Below are positions 24,430 to 32,688 of a stretch of DNA of 64,000 nucleotides, piece by piece. Source of the DNA: Candidatus Thorarchaeota archaeon (lineage in GTDB: Archaea; Asgardarchaeota; Thorarchaeia; Thorarchaeales; Thorarchaeaceae); the NCBI GenBank assembly GCA_011365025.1, contig RDOF01000013.1, positions 1-64,000 of the forward strand, written 5' to 3'. The notes beneath the pieces are model-generated. The model was not told the DNA's origin and made no database searches. It was given only the letters and a program-made list of their open reading frames with translations. The position numbers were made by a program, and so were the translations under genes. Positions within the stretch are counted from its first letter, which is position 1; every line of letters begins with the position of its first letter.

Positions 24430-25986
24430 GTGAGTCTAGATTCCGCACATCTTCGTTGTCAAAAGTGCAGTCAAAACAAAGCAAGTCATCTCTGTGAAGA
24501 CTGCGGAAGTATTCTCTGCAATGACTGCTTGGAGAGTCGACATAGCGACTACAAGATGTGCAGAGAGTGTCATCAACCTATTGACAGCCCGAACCTGGGA
24601 GAAGAGGTTTCGGTGTGTCCGGAATGCGAATCCAAAAACCTGAGCACTGCTAGGAGAACCGAGGATATATGCCCTCAATGTCACTCTGGGAAGATTATCC
24701 TCGTGGAGGAGAAGAGGCGCACCTTGGCTCAAGAGATGCGACATGCAATAATGACGCTTCATTATGGCCACACCAAACTTAAGGAGTTCGCCAGTCGGCT
24801 AGATTCGGCAAAGAGGACACTGGTATCCCTGAGAATGGCCAATTTTCTTCACTACCATTGGTTAGAAGATAAGTTTGAGGAGATTCAGGAAGAACTTCCT
24901 GCTATCAAGAACAGAGTCACTAATCAAGGGGAGATAATTGCCAGACGAATGGCAGCAGAAACGAAGGGCCTAATGGACTACAACCGATGGACGCCAGATC
25001 AATTTCCTTTCGTAGAGGGTGTAACAAACAGAATCACGGAGCTAGGCAACCAGTACAAGCAGAACACCGATGAAGCACTTCAGGATTGTAGGGCAAAGCT
25101 AAAGGAATTGCTTGATCAATTGGATGGACTTAATTTCTATCGAGCCGAGTTCTCGAATTTCTATGAACACGTGGACCTCTCTGTTGGTGAGCTTCCGGTT
25201 TGTGCATTGCCCGAAATCAAGATCGTTGGAAGCGACTTTTTGAAGAATGACAAGGCTTCAGGAACACTCTATATCACAAATAAACGTTTGATACTCATAG
25301 CAGAAACGGGGCTCCTCTGGAAGAACACTGGGCCAGTGTTTGACTTCCCACTGATTTACCTGAACAGCCTTGAAGAGGACGGAAGACTCAGGAAGAAGCT
25401 ACTTCTCAGAATGAAGCAGGGATATCTCCGTATATCCTGCAGTGAAGAAACAATGGAGGTTCTTCCGGATTATGTGTCAATTGCCAAGAGATTCGACAAG
25501 TACGTTCAGAAAGATATGCAGAGAGTACGGAAGATAGAACAAGCTAATGTGAACATAAGCGATGCCAGAATGAAGATTGAGAGTCTGGTTTACTCCCTTC
25601 TCGCAGGTGATTTGGACCCAGGGTATCATGATAGACGTATGGACACATTTGGTCAGCATCGAGAACCATACCGTGGGGATCAAGGCTACTTTGGAGGCGA
25701 CTATAGTCGTCCCGATCTCCTAAAGGAGGAGTTGAGAAGGCGATTTGGCTCCGGAGGTAACGGAGGAGGCAGCCCTCAGTATGAACATCCTGTTTCGATT
25801 GACTCTCTGAAAAGGAATGTTGTAGAGATACAAGATGCAATTCACGACACTATTCGGATGATGAGAAGTGGCCACCTTGTGGCTGAGGACTTCATCCGAA
25901 GATACCGCGGCCTCGTTCGTGATTCCTATCAAACCAGAAAACAGATTGAGCAAATCGACCGATCACGCCAAGGCTATGGCTGGTAG
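24430..25986 (+). CDS. B-box zinc finger / PH-like / steadiness-box protein, candidate ESCRT-I/II adaptor
   Basis: This is 518 aa from GTG at 24430, which has GGAGG (24418-24422) 7 nt upstream; the frame is open 52 codons further up but without such a site. Domains in order: B-box-like zinc finger (Cys10, 13, 22, 25, 30, 33, His38, Cys44, 47), a second zinc ribbon (Cys63, 66, 81, 84), long coiled coil (about 95-235), a PH/GRAM/GLUE-like domain (about 256-360, with GTLYITNKRLILI), a Gly-rich linker, and a C-terminal helical hairpin (465-510, IHDTIRMMRSGHLVAEDFI) that resembles the steadiness box of Vps23/TSG101. It opens the ESCRT locus and may act as the membrane- or cargo-binding adaptor. 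Domain calls are by eye. Confidence 0.7.
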   Translation: MSLDSAHLRCQKCSQNKASHLCEDCGSILCNDCLESRHSDYKMCRECHQPIDSPNLGEEVSVCPECESKNLSTARRTEDICPQCHSGKIILVEEKRRTLAQEMRHAIMTLHYGHTKLKEFASRLDSAKRTLVSLRMANFLHYHWLEDKFEEIQEELPAIKNRVTNQGEIIARRMAAETKGLMDYNRWTPDQFPFVEGVTNRITELGNQYKQNTDEALQDCRAKLKELLDQLDGLNFYRAEFSNFYEHVDLSVGELPVCALPEIKIVGSDFLKNDKASGTLYITNKRLILIAETGLLWKNTGPVFDFPLIYLNSLEEDGRLRKKLLLRMKQGYLRISCSEETMEVLPDYVSIAKRFDKYVQKDMQRVRKIEQANVNISDARMKIESLVYSLLAGDLDPGYHDRRMDTFGQHREPYRGDQGYFGGDYSRPDLLKEELRRRFGSGGNGGGSPQYEHPVSIDSLKRNVVEIQDAIHDTIRMMRSGHLVAEDFIRRYRGLVRDSYQTRKQIEQIDRSRQGYGW

Positions 25987-26607
25987 CTAGATACCGAGCT
26001 CTCTTTCAAGCTCCTTGATGTCTTCCTCCAAGGAATCTAATTCGGAACCGGATGCTGCCCCAGCGGCTCGCTCAGCCAGCCCTGCTTCAACATCGATTTC
26101 GTGCATCGCGGTTGTGAGATCCTCTGAAGAAACTTCCATTGAAGCATCAAGGGATTCTGAAGATATGCTGCTTTCTATCTCAAACTCCTCGAGCCGCCTT
26201 GCGATTTCGTCAACATTCTCCACTAATTTCGTGGCATCGGTTGCTTCGCCCAGCATTCCCATTAGCTTTGCCACTTCTTGCAGTGCAAGATTCGTTTTAG
26301 CAGAGGTCTGTGCCCGGTTCAGATGTGCGAGTATTTTGAGAATTTGTAGTCGGGATTTGTCAAACGAGAGAGCCAGGCGCCGGAAGCGAATCATTTCTGT
26401 GGCATAAGTCTTGAACGCTTCAGACTGGCCAGCCTTTCTAGCTCGAATAGCGCGAGATCTTGTTTCGCTCTCCTCTTTCTCAAGCTTGTTACGTTCACGC
26501 GCGAGCTGCTTTGCCAAGATTCTTAGCTGACTTGAAACTTCGCCAGCATCGGGCTTCTTGCGCCCCCAGGAGAATGCCTTTCTAAATGAACTCAAGAACT
26601 TCACCAC
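25987..26607 (-). CDS. ESCRT-III (Snf7-family) protein
   Basis: This 206-aa protein starts with an amphipathic basic helix (MVKFLSSFRKAFSWGRKK) suited to membrane binding. Long helices follow (QLRILAKQLARERNKLEKEE, ARKAGQSEAFKTYATEMIRF), then an acidic C-terminal region ending SLEEDIKELERELGI, which looks like a MIT-interacting motif for Vps4. Size and layout match Asgard and eukaryotic ESCRT-III subunits that form membrane-remodelling filaments. Whether it is of the Vps2/24/46 or Vps20/32/60 type cannot be decided; only one copy is present here. Its stop abuts that of the convergent B-box gene. Confidence 0.88.
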   Translation of the reverse strand: MVKFLSSFRKAFSWGRKKPDAGEVSSQLRILAKQLARERNKLEKEESETRSRAIRARKAGQSEAFKTYATEMIRFRRLALSFDKSRLQILKILAHLNRAQTSAKTNLALQEVAKLMGMLGEATDATKLVENVDEIARRLEEFEIESSISSESLDASMEVSSEDLTTAMHEIDVEAGLAERAAGAASGSELDSLEEDIKELERELGI

Positions 26608-26789
26608 ATTCTAAATAGGACGAACAAGTCATGAAGTAATGCTTATCGTTTAAACCTTCGCAGGGCGGTTTATTCTCCAGAGGCGAGCTGCGATTAGCGT
26701 GTATTGAGATTGGCGTAAAGCGTGGCGCCTAGGAGTAAGTTTAGAAGGTTTTTCGAGATGAATTCAAAGGAAGTAGAGAGTGACTATCA

Positions 26790-27056
26790 ATGGTATTTGG
26801 AGCAGAAGGAGCAGCCGTTGCTGCGCAGGATACGAGTTCATACCGAGTCAAGTTCAGAAGAAGGGAATTCTTGGAGTTGGTGCGAATAGCACAGCCGGAG
26901 ATTATCTATCATGTTCGAAGGATGCATTTCTTCGCGTACGATGGCTTCGTCATGTACACATTCGATTGTGAGTCGGAGGACTTCAGCCAAACAGTAATGC
27001 ATGCTATCGAGTTCTCGAACATGGCATGGAGCGAAGCAGGATCGGTAAGCGATTGA
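26790..27056 (+). CDS. 88-aa orphan protein in the ESCRT locus
   Basis: The frame begins at ATG 26790 and gives a sensible globular composition: YRVKFRRREFLELVRIAQPE, then IIYHVRRMHFFAYDGFVMYT, then an acidic FDCESEDFS. It suggests helix-strand-strand and no membrane segment. No family is recognised. Its place between ESCRT-III and Vps4, facing the same way as vps4 150 bp on, hints at a role linked to them. No clear ribosome-binding site is seen, so confidence is moderate. Confidence 0.55.
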   Translation: MVFGAEGAAVAAQDTSSYRVKFRRREFLELVRIAQPEIIYHVRRMHFFAYDGFVMYTFDCESEDFSQTVMHAIEFSNMAWSEAGSVSD

Positions 27057-27206
27057 GGCGAGCTCTTCGCTTTGCCCCGGACAGATGGTTCTGAAACAAC
27101 TGTGAAGAGTCCAACGGGATGGATAAATACGCGCTATACTTGACAAAGGGAAAACGAGGGTCAGAGAAGTTATTAACATGGATTTGCCCAGTTAGTTTGA
27201 ACAGGA

Positions 27207-28424
27207 ATGTCCGATAGATTAGACCAAGGGCTCAAGAACCTCCTTGACAAAGCCATTGACCTTGATAGAAGGGGCATGGCGAAAGAGGCGGCGCAATACT
27301 ACCTGAAAGCCAGCAAGATTCTAATCAAGCTTTCAAACGCAGCCTCATTACCCTCTGTGCAGAAGCACTACCTCGATAGAGCGCAGGAGTGCGTAGACAG
27401 AGTGCGGTACATCTCAGGCATCAAGAAAAAGACGCGGGGGCCAAGAGATGGCTTGACTACGCCCTTGGCTCCAATGCCACGGGCAGAATCTGAGGCGGTT
27501 GCTGAACACGCGCCACAATTAGACACTGAAGTGGATGAAGATACTCGAAGACTACAGGAGATGATTTCGGATACAATCATCTCGGAGAAGCCAAATGTCA
27601 AAATGGGGGAGGTTGCAGGACTCGAGAAAGCAAAACAGGCAATTCAGGATGCAATTATCGCACCTATGAAACATCCCGAGCTCTTCAAGGGTAAAGCAAG
27701 GCAGCCATGGAGAGGCATTCTGTTTTATGGCCCTGCAGGATGCGGGAAGACCCTGATTGCAAAGGCGGTCGCTGCAGAGATTGATGCTACATTCTTTAAC
27801 GTGTCTGCTGGGAACATAGTCAGCAAGTGGCTGGGAGAATCCGAGAGACTTGTGATGAATCTATTTGACCTAGCAAGGAGGAGCCAACCCGCAATTATCT
27901 TCATGGATGAACTCGATTCGGTGGGGGTGTCCAGATCTGGAGATGATGTCGGGGGCGAGAGGAGACTGAAGACCCAGTTACTCACTGAGCTTCAAGGCCT
28001 TGAGAGCGACCCAGAAGAGAGAATCACGGTCATAGGTGCGACAAATCTACCATGGGAACTTGATTTCGCTTTACGATCCCGATTTGAGAAGAAGATACAT
28101 GTACCGCTCCCCGATAAGGAAGCAAGAATGCACATCTTTGAGATACATATGGAAGAAGTAGATATCTCCCCAGATGTCGACTATGAGGAATTAGCTGACC
28201 TAAGTGAAGGATACAGCGGCCGTGAAATAAGCGTAGTATGCAGAGAAGCTGCAATGGAGCCAATAAGAGACTTACAGCGCACAGGCAGGCTGGACGAGGG
28301 GGAGGCAATCTTGGAGGTGCGCCCGGTTTCACGGAAGGATCTTCTTGACGCCATTGAGAACATCCGTCCAGCAACCTCGCCTGAGGATATGAGAAGGTAT
28401 ACCGAGTGGGCGGAGGGGTCTTAG
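27207..28424 (+). CDS. vps4: Vps4-like AAA ATPase with MIT domain
   Basis: This is a 405-aa protein. The N-terminal MIT three-helix bundle (about 5-75, LDKAIDLDRRGMAKEAAQYY) binds ESCRT-III tails; a linker is followed by the AAA cassette with Walker A GPAGCGKT (175-182), pore loop SKWLGESERL, Walker B IIFMDELD (Asp234, Glu235) and an arginine-finger region near GGERRLKTQLLTEL, then the C-terminal AAA lid. Walker A is GPAGCGKT instead of the usual GPPGTGKS. It disassembles ESCRT-III filaments using ATP. The Vps25 gene follows 3 nt later, so they form an operon. Confidence 0.94.
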   Translation: MSDRLDQGLKNLLDKAIDLDRRGMAKEAAQYYLKASKILIKLSNAASLPSVQKHYLDRAQECVDRVRYISGIKKKTRGPRDGLTTPLAPMPRAESEAVAEHAPQLDTEVDEDTRRLQEMISDTIISEKPNVKMGEVAGLEKAKQAIQDAIIAPMKHPELFKGKARQPWRGILFYGPAGCGKTLIAKAVAAEIDATFFNVSAGNIVSKWLGESERLVMNLFDLARRSQPAIIFMDELDSVGVSRSGDDVGGERRLKTQLLTELQGLESDPEERITVIGATNLPWELDFALRSRFEKKIHVPLPDKEARMHIFEIHMEEVDISPDVDYEELADLSEGYSGREISVVCREAAMEPIRDLQRTGRLDEGEAILEVRPVSRKDLLDAIENIRPATSPEDMRRYTEWAEGS

Positions 28425-28427
28425 ACT

Positions 28428-29147
28428 GTGGGCGTCAAGGAACGACGCAGAGAGCGAGATAAGACTAAGGCAGAGGAAGAACGACCAAAGGAAATCAAAG
28501 AAGAAACGTCTGAAAGGAAGAAGGAAGTAGCAGAGCAAATTGGCCATCATGCACCACTTCAGGAGAAGAGCACTCAGATTGCCCAGCAGGATATCTCAGC
28601 TTTGCCCATCGAGCAAGTGACAGAAGAAGCCCTAGAAGAAGAGATTCTACTGCCACACTGGGGCGACATCACCGAAAGCGAATGGATGTATGGAATTCCT
28701 GGCAGGGAAGTGGACAAACCTGTATGGGCGGAGGAGTGGAGTGACTTTCTTTTGGAATGGGCCAAGAAGAAGAACGTGCATGTGATTTCGGTGTCTCTTT
28801 TCCTCACAGAGCCACCGTTCAAGGATATTGCTGGAAAGGTAGATTCCTTTCGATCAATAGGCGACGTGCTTGTCCAGAAGGAAATTGCAGAGTGGCTTGA
28901 CAAAAACAGACGACAACTTAGAATCTACTGGAGGTTTCTTGAGGAGTGGGCGGATATTGTTTACCGGTGGGCATTGGAAACAGGAACAGTGCGTCTTGAT
29001 GTGAAGTCCATAGTAATCCAGGAGAATGCTCAGGATTTCTCAACCCTGCCTGAGAAAGACCTCTGTATTATCATGGCAATGCTTGTGGAGAAGCAATTGG
29101 CGGAATGGATTGACAAGAAGAAGGGAGCCATCAAGATACTACTTTGA
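28428..29147 (+). CDS. vps25: Vps25-like ESCRT-II subunit with charged N-terminal extension
   Basis: This is 239 aa from GTG at 28428, with GGAGGGG 9 nt upstream. Two winged helices match Vps25 closely: WH1 about 98-170 (AEEWSDFLLEWAKKKNVHVI, EIAEWLDKNRRQLRIYWR) and WH2 171-239 (LEEWADIVYRWALETGTV, to KQLAEWIDKKKGAIKILL). Compare human Vps25 LEWLDKSKSSFLIMW and RPEEWGKLIYQWV. The first 75 or so residues form a highly charged Lys/Glu-rich extension not found in eukaryotic Vps25. In ESCRT-II, Vps25 links Vps22/36 to ESCRT-III. Confidence 0.9.
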   Translation: MGVKERRRERDKTKAEEERPKEIKEETSERKKEVAEQIGHHAPLQEKSTQIAQQDISALPIEQVTEEALEEEILLPHWGDITESEWMYGIPGREVDKPVWAEEWSDFLLEWAKKKNVHVISVSLFLTEPPFKDIAGKVDSFRSIGDVLVQKEIAEWLDKNRRQLRIYWRFLEEWADIVYRWALETGTVRLDVKSIVIQENAQDFSTLPEKDLCIIMAMLVEKQLAEWIDKKKGAIKILL

Positions 29148-29188
29148 AGAATACAAGATGGACAGGATTCCAACAGGGCTCAGCGGCT

Positions 29189-29941
29189 TCAAGTGCCAAC
29201 GGGAGTATCTTGGCTGTCGCGAGCTCTCAAACCAGGAAAATAATAGCGGCCACCAGTTGAAAATTTGATATCCGCAACAGCCATACCTGCATCAACAAGG
29301 CTTGATAGAACTCTTCGAGCATGGTCCTCAGACCATTTCAATTTGATCATAACTTCCTCAACTGAAACATGCCCTTTAGAGGCGGCTAGATTCACAACGT
29401 CGCTCTGGTCCTCTCGAAGCTCAAGAGGGCGTAATTCAACGACTTTCACTCCACCTTTCAGAACGCGGATTCCCGGGATTAGACCATGGTCGGACACCCT
29501 GTTCACAGCCTCAATAACATCACTATAGCTCACGCCCTTAATTTGTGGAAGGTGCTTAACCACTTCCACAATTAGCTCTGCAAGTCCCATGAGCCCCTTC
29601 GAGGCGTTTGCTGTGGCAACGTCAAGAATCGCAAGCCCGATGAAGTCGTAGTACTCATCCTGCGTCAGGTCATGATGAGAGGTGGTACCCTGCCTGCGGT
29701 CCATATTCAACATTCGAATTGCATCTGGAAACTGTTCGTGTACACGTTCATGGTCCAAGAACTCAGAGATGTCCATCCCAACACGTCGTAGGTCAGCAAT
29801 GCTCGATTTCACCTCTATAACTAATGCTTCAGACTCTCGCTGGAAAGACCGAATGTCGACCACACCCATGTCATACATTTTCTTAAGCTGGTCAAGAGTG
29901 GCAAGTGAGGCATAGAGCTCGGTTTGGAGTCGATTTTGCAT
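29189..29941 (-). CDS. Fusion of Vps28-like N-terminal domain with EAP30 (Vps22/36-like) domain
   Basis: This is a 250-aa protein. Residues 5-82 (LQTELYASLATLDQLKKMYD, VVDIRSFQRESEALVIEVKS, DISEFLDHERV) follow the Vps28 N-terminal helical hairpin nearly position by position. Residues 95-175 and 176-237 form the two EAP30 winged helices (YDFIGLAILDVATANASKGL, EEVMIKLKWSEDHARRVL, GGRYYFPGL), as in human SNF8 EIKASLKWETERARQVL. It thus joins an ESCRT-I and an ESCRT-II module in one chain. It is convergent with vps25 (41-bp gap). I recall similar fusions reported in Lokiarchaeota. Confidence 0.88.
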   Translation of the reverse strand: MQNRLQTELYASLATLDQLKKMYDMGVVDIRSFQRESEALVIEVKSSIADLRRVGMDISEFLDHERVHEQFPDAIRMLNMDRRQGTTSHHDLTQDEYYDFIGLAILDVATANASKGLMGLAELIVEVVKHLPQIKGVSYSDVIEAVNRVSDHGLIPGIRVLKGGVKVVELRPLELREDQSDVVNLAASKGHVSVEEVMIKLKWSEDHARRVLSSLVDAGMAVADIKFSTGGRYYFPGLRARDSQDTPVGT

Positions 29942-30124
29942 GGATTAGAATCCCTTCATTCCTCTGTCTGACCCAGAGTGGGCACATCAAGAGATGGGCG
30001 AAAATGTGCTTTAAGAGAGAGTATTATCCCCCTATGATTCCATGTCAAGTGAGAGAGTGTATCTCCTTACCGTCTTTGGGTGAGAATACACGCTTCTAAA
30101 CAAGGGATGGGACGGAATCACGAA

Positions 30125-31483
30125 TTAAGGGGTAATTCTATCGCGGTCTCTTGGCAGAAGAGTTGCTTCACGGATATTTTCAATCTCCAGCAACTGCATT
30201 GTCAACCGCTCCACGCCTAGACCCAAACCACCGTGAGGCGGCGCACCATACTTGAAGGGATCGAGGTAGAAACCAAAGTCATCAGGATTAAAGCCCTTAG
30301 CCTTGAACCGTTCCACCAGCAAGTCGTAGAGATGAATTCGCTGGCTGCCCGTTGTGATCTCCATGCCTTTGTAGGTGAGATCAAAGCTCTCTGTCATTCC
30401 TTCGTCTGTAAGACTTGGCATTGTATAGGCAGGTCTCAATTCAAGAGGGTAGTGCGTGATGAACACCATCTCTGTCCCGAATTTCTTTGGGAATATTTCA
30501 CCGAGGAGCCGCTCACCTTCTGGGTCGATGTCATCGGTAATCCCTAATTCCTTTCCTTCTTGGTTGAGCAAATCAATCGCCTGAGCATACTTGATTCTCT
30601 TAAAGGGCATCTTCGGAACTTCAAAGCGGATTCCAAGCAACTCGAGCTCGACTGCCGCTACCTTTGCCGTGTTCTTGAATGCATGATGAAGCATTTTTTC
30701 TTCCATCTGCATGACATCTTCAACACCACTAATCCAAGCCATTTCAAAATCAAAGGAAGTGTATTCGTTAACATGACGACGTGTGTTGTGCTTCTCCGCT
30801 CGGAAGACTGGAGCAATCTCAAACACACGGCCAAATCCTGCAAGTAGCATTAGCTGTTTGTAGAACTGCGGACTTTGAGCGAGATATGCCTTTCGATCAA
30901 AGTATTTCACCTCGAACAGATTCGCTCCGCCTTCCGTGGCCTCTGCAACAATCTTGGGGGTATGAATCTCAATAAAATCATTCTTCTCTAGATACTCTCT
31001 CGCAAATCTCACCAGAGAATGCTGAATTCGAAATATAGCATTGACCGTGGGCTTTCGCAGGTCTAGAATCCTATGATTTAGCCGCGTGTCCAAGTCAATG
31101 TCGACTTTCCCCTCTACAACATCAATTGGCAAACGGTCAGAGGTGTTGATTATTTTAATGTCCTTTGGAATTACCTCAGCACCGGCCTCCACTTGCTTTG
31201 CTTCAACGACTTCTCCATGAATACATACCGCGCATTCCGGTTTCAATTCGCCAGCAATTGCGAATACCTTCTCGGGAACCTTCTTCTCAGGGATGGTCAC
31301 CTGGACCACACCATGTTCATCTCTGAGAATCAGGAATTTGATTCTCCCCTTATCCCGGAGGATATGGACCCAGCCAAAAAGAGTGACGTCGGTGCCTGCA
31401 AGTGCAGGACCAATTTCATCACTAAAGTGTGTTCGTCTTGCTTCTCCGAGAGGTTCAACACCAGCTTTGGTATAGAAGTCCAT
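30125..31483 (-). CDS. aspS: Aspartyl-tRNA synthetase, archaeal type
   Basis: This 452-aa class II enzyme has an N-terminal OB fold (DVTLFGWVHILRDKGRIKFL), then the class II core with motif 2 RVFEIAPVFRAEKHNTRRH and motif 3 GLGLGVERLTMQLL. It lacks the bacterial GAD insertion. Archaeal AspRS may charge both tRNA-Asp and tRNA-Asn when no AsnRS exists; that cannot be decided from this window. A hairpin-prone stretch (30057-30091) lies downstream of the stop and may end transcription. No neighbouring gene shares its function. Confidence 0.97.
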   Translation of the reverse strand: MDFYTKAGVEPLGEARRTHFSDEIGPALAGTDVTLFGWVHILRDKGRIKFLILRDEHGVVQVTIPEKKVPEKVFAIAGELKPECAVCIHGEVVEAKQVEAGAEVIPKDIKIINTSDRLPIDVVEGKVDIDLDTRLNHRILDLRKPTVNAIFRIQHSLVRFAREYLEKNDFIEIHTPKIVAEATEGGANLFEVKYFDRKAYLAQSPQFYKQLMLLAGFGRVFEIAPVFRAEKHNTRRHVNEYTSFDFEMAWISGVEDVMQMEEKMLHHAFKNTAKVAAVELELLGIRFEVPKMPFKRIKYAQAIDLLNQEGKELGITDDIDPEGERLLGEIFPKKFGTEMVFITHYPLELRPAYTMPSLTDEGMTESFDLTYKGMEITTGSQRIHLYDLLVERFKAKGFNPDDFGFYLDPFKYGAPPHGGLGLGVERLTMQLLEIENIREATLLPRDRDRITP

Positions 31484-31588
31484 AGCATTCGCCTCCTGTT
31501 CTTGACCTCCCTGACGAGGCTATAAGCATTAAGAGGCTTTTGGAGCACAGCACTCTTGAGTATTGCATACATAACCCCAAGGAGGGGG

Positions 31589-31617
31589 GATGTCTCCAGA
31601 AGGCTTCCGGAGACATC
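31589..31617 (-). terminator. Near-perfect 29-bp palindrome after the small wHTH gene
   Basis: GATGTCTCC (31589-31597) pairs with GGAGACATC (31609-31617). The inner GAAG/CTTC extends symmetry with one mismatch. It starts 24 bp after the stop of the minus-strand wHTH gene and could be its terminator; there is no T run, so it may instead be an operator. Confidence 0.5.
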
Positions 31618-31640
31618 AGGGTTATTGGATCACGATGCTT

Positions 31641-31874
31641 CTACATGGGCGCCGTGATGAGCTCGTAGACCATCCTTCGCTTATCCCTTCCGTGCACATG
31701 CTCTCGTATTAAACCGAGGTCCTTTAGCCTACTAAGTCCATAGTTCAGAGTTCGTGGAGGCAAGTAGGTTCGTTCAAGCAGGTCTTGCCGGGTCATCCGG
31801 TGCCTTGCTTTAAGAAGCACGTAAAGAAATTTCGCCGAAGGAGGTAAAGCTAAGAACGAGCGCCTGGCAAACAT
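31641..31874 (-). CDS. Small winged-helix (MarR/ArsR-like) regulator
   Basis: This 77-aa protein is a single wHTH: LPPSAKFLYVLLKARHRMTR, RTYLPPRTLNYGLSRLKDLG, wing HVHGRDKRRMVYELI. It is common in archaea as a stand-alone DNA-binding protein. The start at ATG 31874 has GGTGGG just upstream, while a stronger GGAGGT further upstream faces a different ATG (31899) that opens a 27-codon overlapping frame. Its target is unknown. Confidence 0.75.
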   Translation of the reverse strand: MFARRSFLALPPSAKFLYVLLKARHRMTRQDLLERTYLPPRTLNYGLSRLKDLGLIREHVHGRDKRRMVYELITAPM

Positions 31875-32014
31875 GATCCCACCGTAAAGTTGTTGCCATG
31901 ATATCTATGACCTCCTTTTTTGCTTTCGACTGGTTCTACACTTTACCAAAATAAGCGTTCCCATCTCATCATCGGGCATAGTCTTTTTCAATCAAAAATG
32001 CATGCATTCAGAAC

Positions 32015-32683
32015 ATGTATTCCCTTCAGAATCTCGATATTATTGGATATGACGGGGCTTCAATCCCGAATACATATTTCAAACTGAAAACGACCAGTGA
32101 GAAATCCGCCATTGTCTTTCCGGGGAGGGGCTACACTTCACAAGGGCCACTCCTGCACTATACCATCAGCCTCCTTCTTCAGAACCGCATCAATGTTCTG
32201 TCCGTTGACTATCAGTACTTCAACAAGCGGGAATACGAAGCCCTAGACTCAGAAGAGAAACGCAAATGGCTCTTCTATGATGTTGAGGAGGCGTTCAAAA
32301 CCTTCGTGGATTTCATGAGCAGCGATATTGATATTATGGTAGGCAAATCCCTTGGTAGTCTGGCCATGGGAAACCTGTTGGATAGGTTTACGGCCGCAAG
32401 GAAGGCTACTTCGATTTGGTACACGCCTCTACTGAAACAAGAGGAGCTAACAAGACAAATTCACAAACACCACCCGAGGTCTCTATTTGTTATTGGTACG
32501 CAGGACCCTCATTACGACGATACTATTTTGAAGGCAGTCAGGAACAGCACAAGAGGGAAGTCACTTGTTATTGAGAATGCGAATCATAGCATGGAGGTAC
32601 CAGGTGACGTAGAAGACTCCATCAATGTAATAATCAAAGTAGTGGATACCATTAGGCACTTCTTGTGGCCGGTGGATCGATGA
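32015..32683 (+). CDS. Alpha/beta-hydrolase fold protein
   Basis: This is a 222-aa protein. The nucleophile elbow GKSLGSLAMG (GxSxG) sits near residue 112, an early VFPGRGYTSQGPLL supplies the oxyanion region, and the catalytic pair is probably the Asp in GTQDPHYDD and the His in ENANHSMEV. It is a serine hydrolase (esterase or related) of unknown substrate, cytosolic, without signal peptide. A 12-bp palindrome AATGCATGCATT (31997-32008) lies just before the start and may be an operator. Confidence 0.8.
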   Translation: MYSLQNLDIIGYDGASIPNTYFKLKTTSEKSAIVFPGRGYTSQGPLLHYTISLLLQNRINVLSVDYQYFNKREYEALDSEEKRKWLFYDVEEAFKTFVDFMSSDIDIMVGKSLGSLAMGNLLDRFTAARKATSIWYTPLLKQEELTRQIHKHHPRSLFVIGTQDPHYDDTILKAVRNSTRGKSLVIENANHSMEVPGDVEDSINVIIKVVDTIRHFLWPVDR

Positions 32684-32688
32684 GTGTT

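Noticed and set aside
26640..26789. Possible small RNA upstream of the 88-aa gene
   Set aside because: GC-rich patches are present, but I could not build a convincing C/D, H/ACA or tRNA structure on either strand.
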